Assembly (NCBI GenBank): GCA_002420235.1
Contig: DIHQ01000007.1
Span: forward strand, 1-23,759
DNA from: Flavobacteriales bacterium UBA5692
Lineage (GTDB): Bacteria > Bacteroidota > Bacteroidia > Flavobacteriales_D > Sanyastnellaceae
DNA length: 23,759 bases
Reading direction: 5' to 3'
Positions 23,672-23,759 of the stretch are shown one piece after another (positions within the stretch are counted from its first letter, which is position 1; every line of letters starts with the position of its first letter). The notes under the pieces are model-generated. The model saw nothing but the letters and a program-made list of their open reading frames with translations, did not search any database and was not told the DNA's origin. Made by a program: the position numbers and the translations under genes.

Positions 23672-23759
23672 CTATCGCGGAATGACCGGCCTTTTCGAGT
23701 CTTTAGAATTGTTGTTGTCCCCATTGTTTTGCCAAGTGGAGGTGGTTTTAACCGAAATA
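23672..23759 (-). CDS. 3' end of an unidentified minus-strand gene (partial)
   Basis: The terminator at 23611-23645 implies a gene ending just to its right. In one frame the last 28 codons end in NSKDSKRPVIPR with a TAG at 23672-23674. A second open frame ends 4 bases further on (TGA at 23668-23670). The asparagine-rich, basic tail of the first looks the more protein-like, but the frame is not certain and no family can be named. Confidence 0.35.
   Translation of the reverse strand, partial: ISVKTTSTWQNNGDNNNSKDSKRPVIPR

Noticed and set aside
1..23759. CRISPR arrays, tRNA or rRNA genes, insertion sequences
   Set aside because: No regularly spaced repeats, no cloverleaf-like conserved segments and no transposase-like frames were recognised on either strand.

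Overview
The window looks like a chromosomal segment of a Bacteroidota bacterium, probably a marine Flavobacteriales-type lineage. Four proteins end in the C-terminal sorting domain of the type IX secretion system (T9SS), which is restricted to that phylum. There is a lipoprotein with a Bacteroidota-like signal, and matches to the phylum's promoter -7 box (TAnnTTTG) sit in the best control region. No plasmid, phage, insertion sequence, CRISPR or RNA gene was seen.

Positions 1-7309 are a heme (tetrapyrrole) locus. On the minus strand, hemA, hemC, hemD, hemE, hemB and hemN follow one another with every junction overlapping (4, 14, 4, 4 and 1 bases). This suggests one transcript with translational coupling. 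hemL is divergent, across a gap of about 290 bases. Together these genes take glutamyl-tRNA to protoporphyrinogen IX. hemN, the oxygen-independent coproporphyrinogen oxidase, runs off the left edge. A divergent protoporphyrinogen-oxidase-like flavoprotein at 17684-18970 may supply the next step. gltX and hemH are not in the window.

Positions 7358-10642 continue on the plus strand behind hemL: a secreted subtilisin-like protease with a T9SS tail, then a cytoplasmic protein of unknown function with kinase-like motifs. Convergent to them are two more T9SS cargo genes, an acidic PKD-type protein and a 1147-residue pappalysin-like (M43) metalloprotease with Ig/PKD and propeller-like modules. A small lipoprotein with its own terminator follows.

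Positions 16753-18970 hold a two-gene plus-strand unit: a family 9 glycosyltransferase and the protoporphyrinogen-oxidase-like protein. Next is an orphan fumarate reductase/succinate dehydrogenase-type flavoprotein on the minus strand, divergent from an OxyR-type regulator that keeps both redox cysteines. The 99 bases between them hold back-to-back -7 boxes and two neighbouring palindromes, so a peroxide-responsive switch is the most testable regulatory idea here. The window closes with a FAD amine oxidase that carries a T9SS tail behind a degenerate Tat-like signal, then a terminator and the tail of an off-edge gene.
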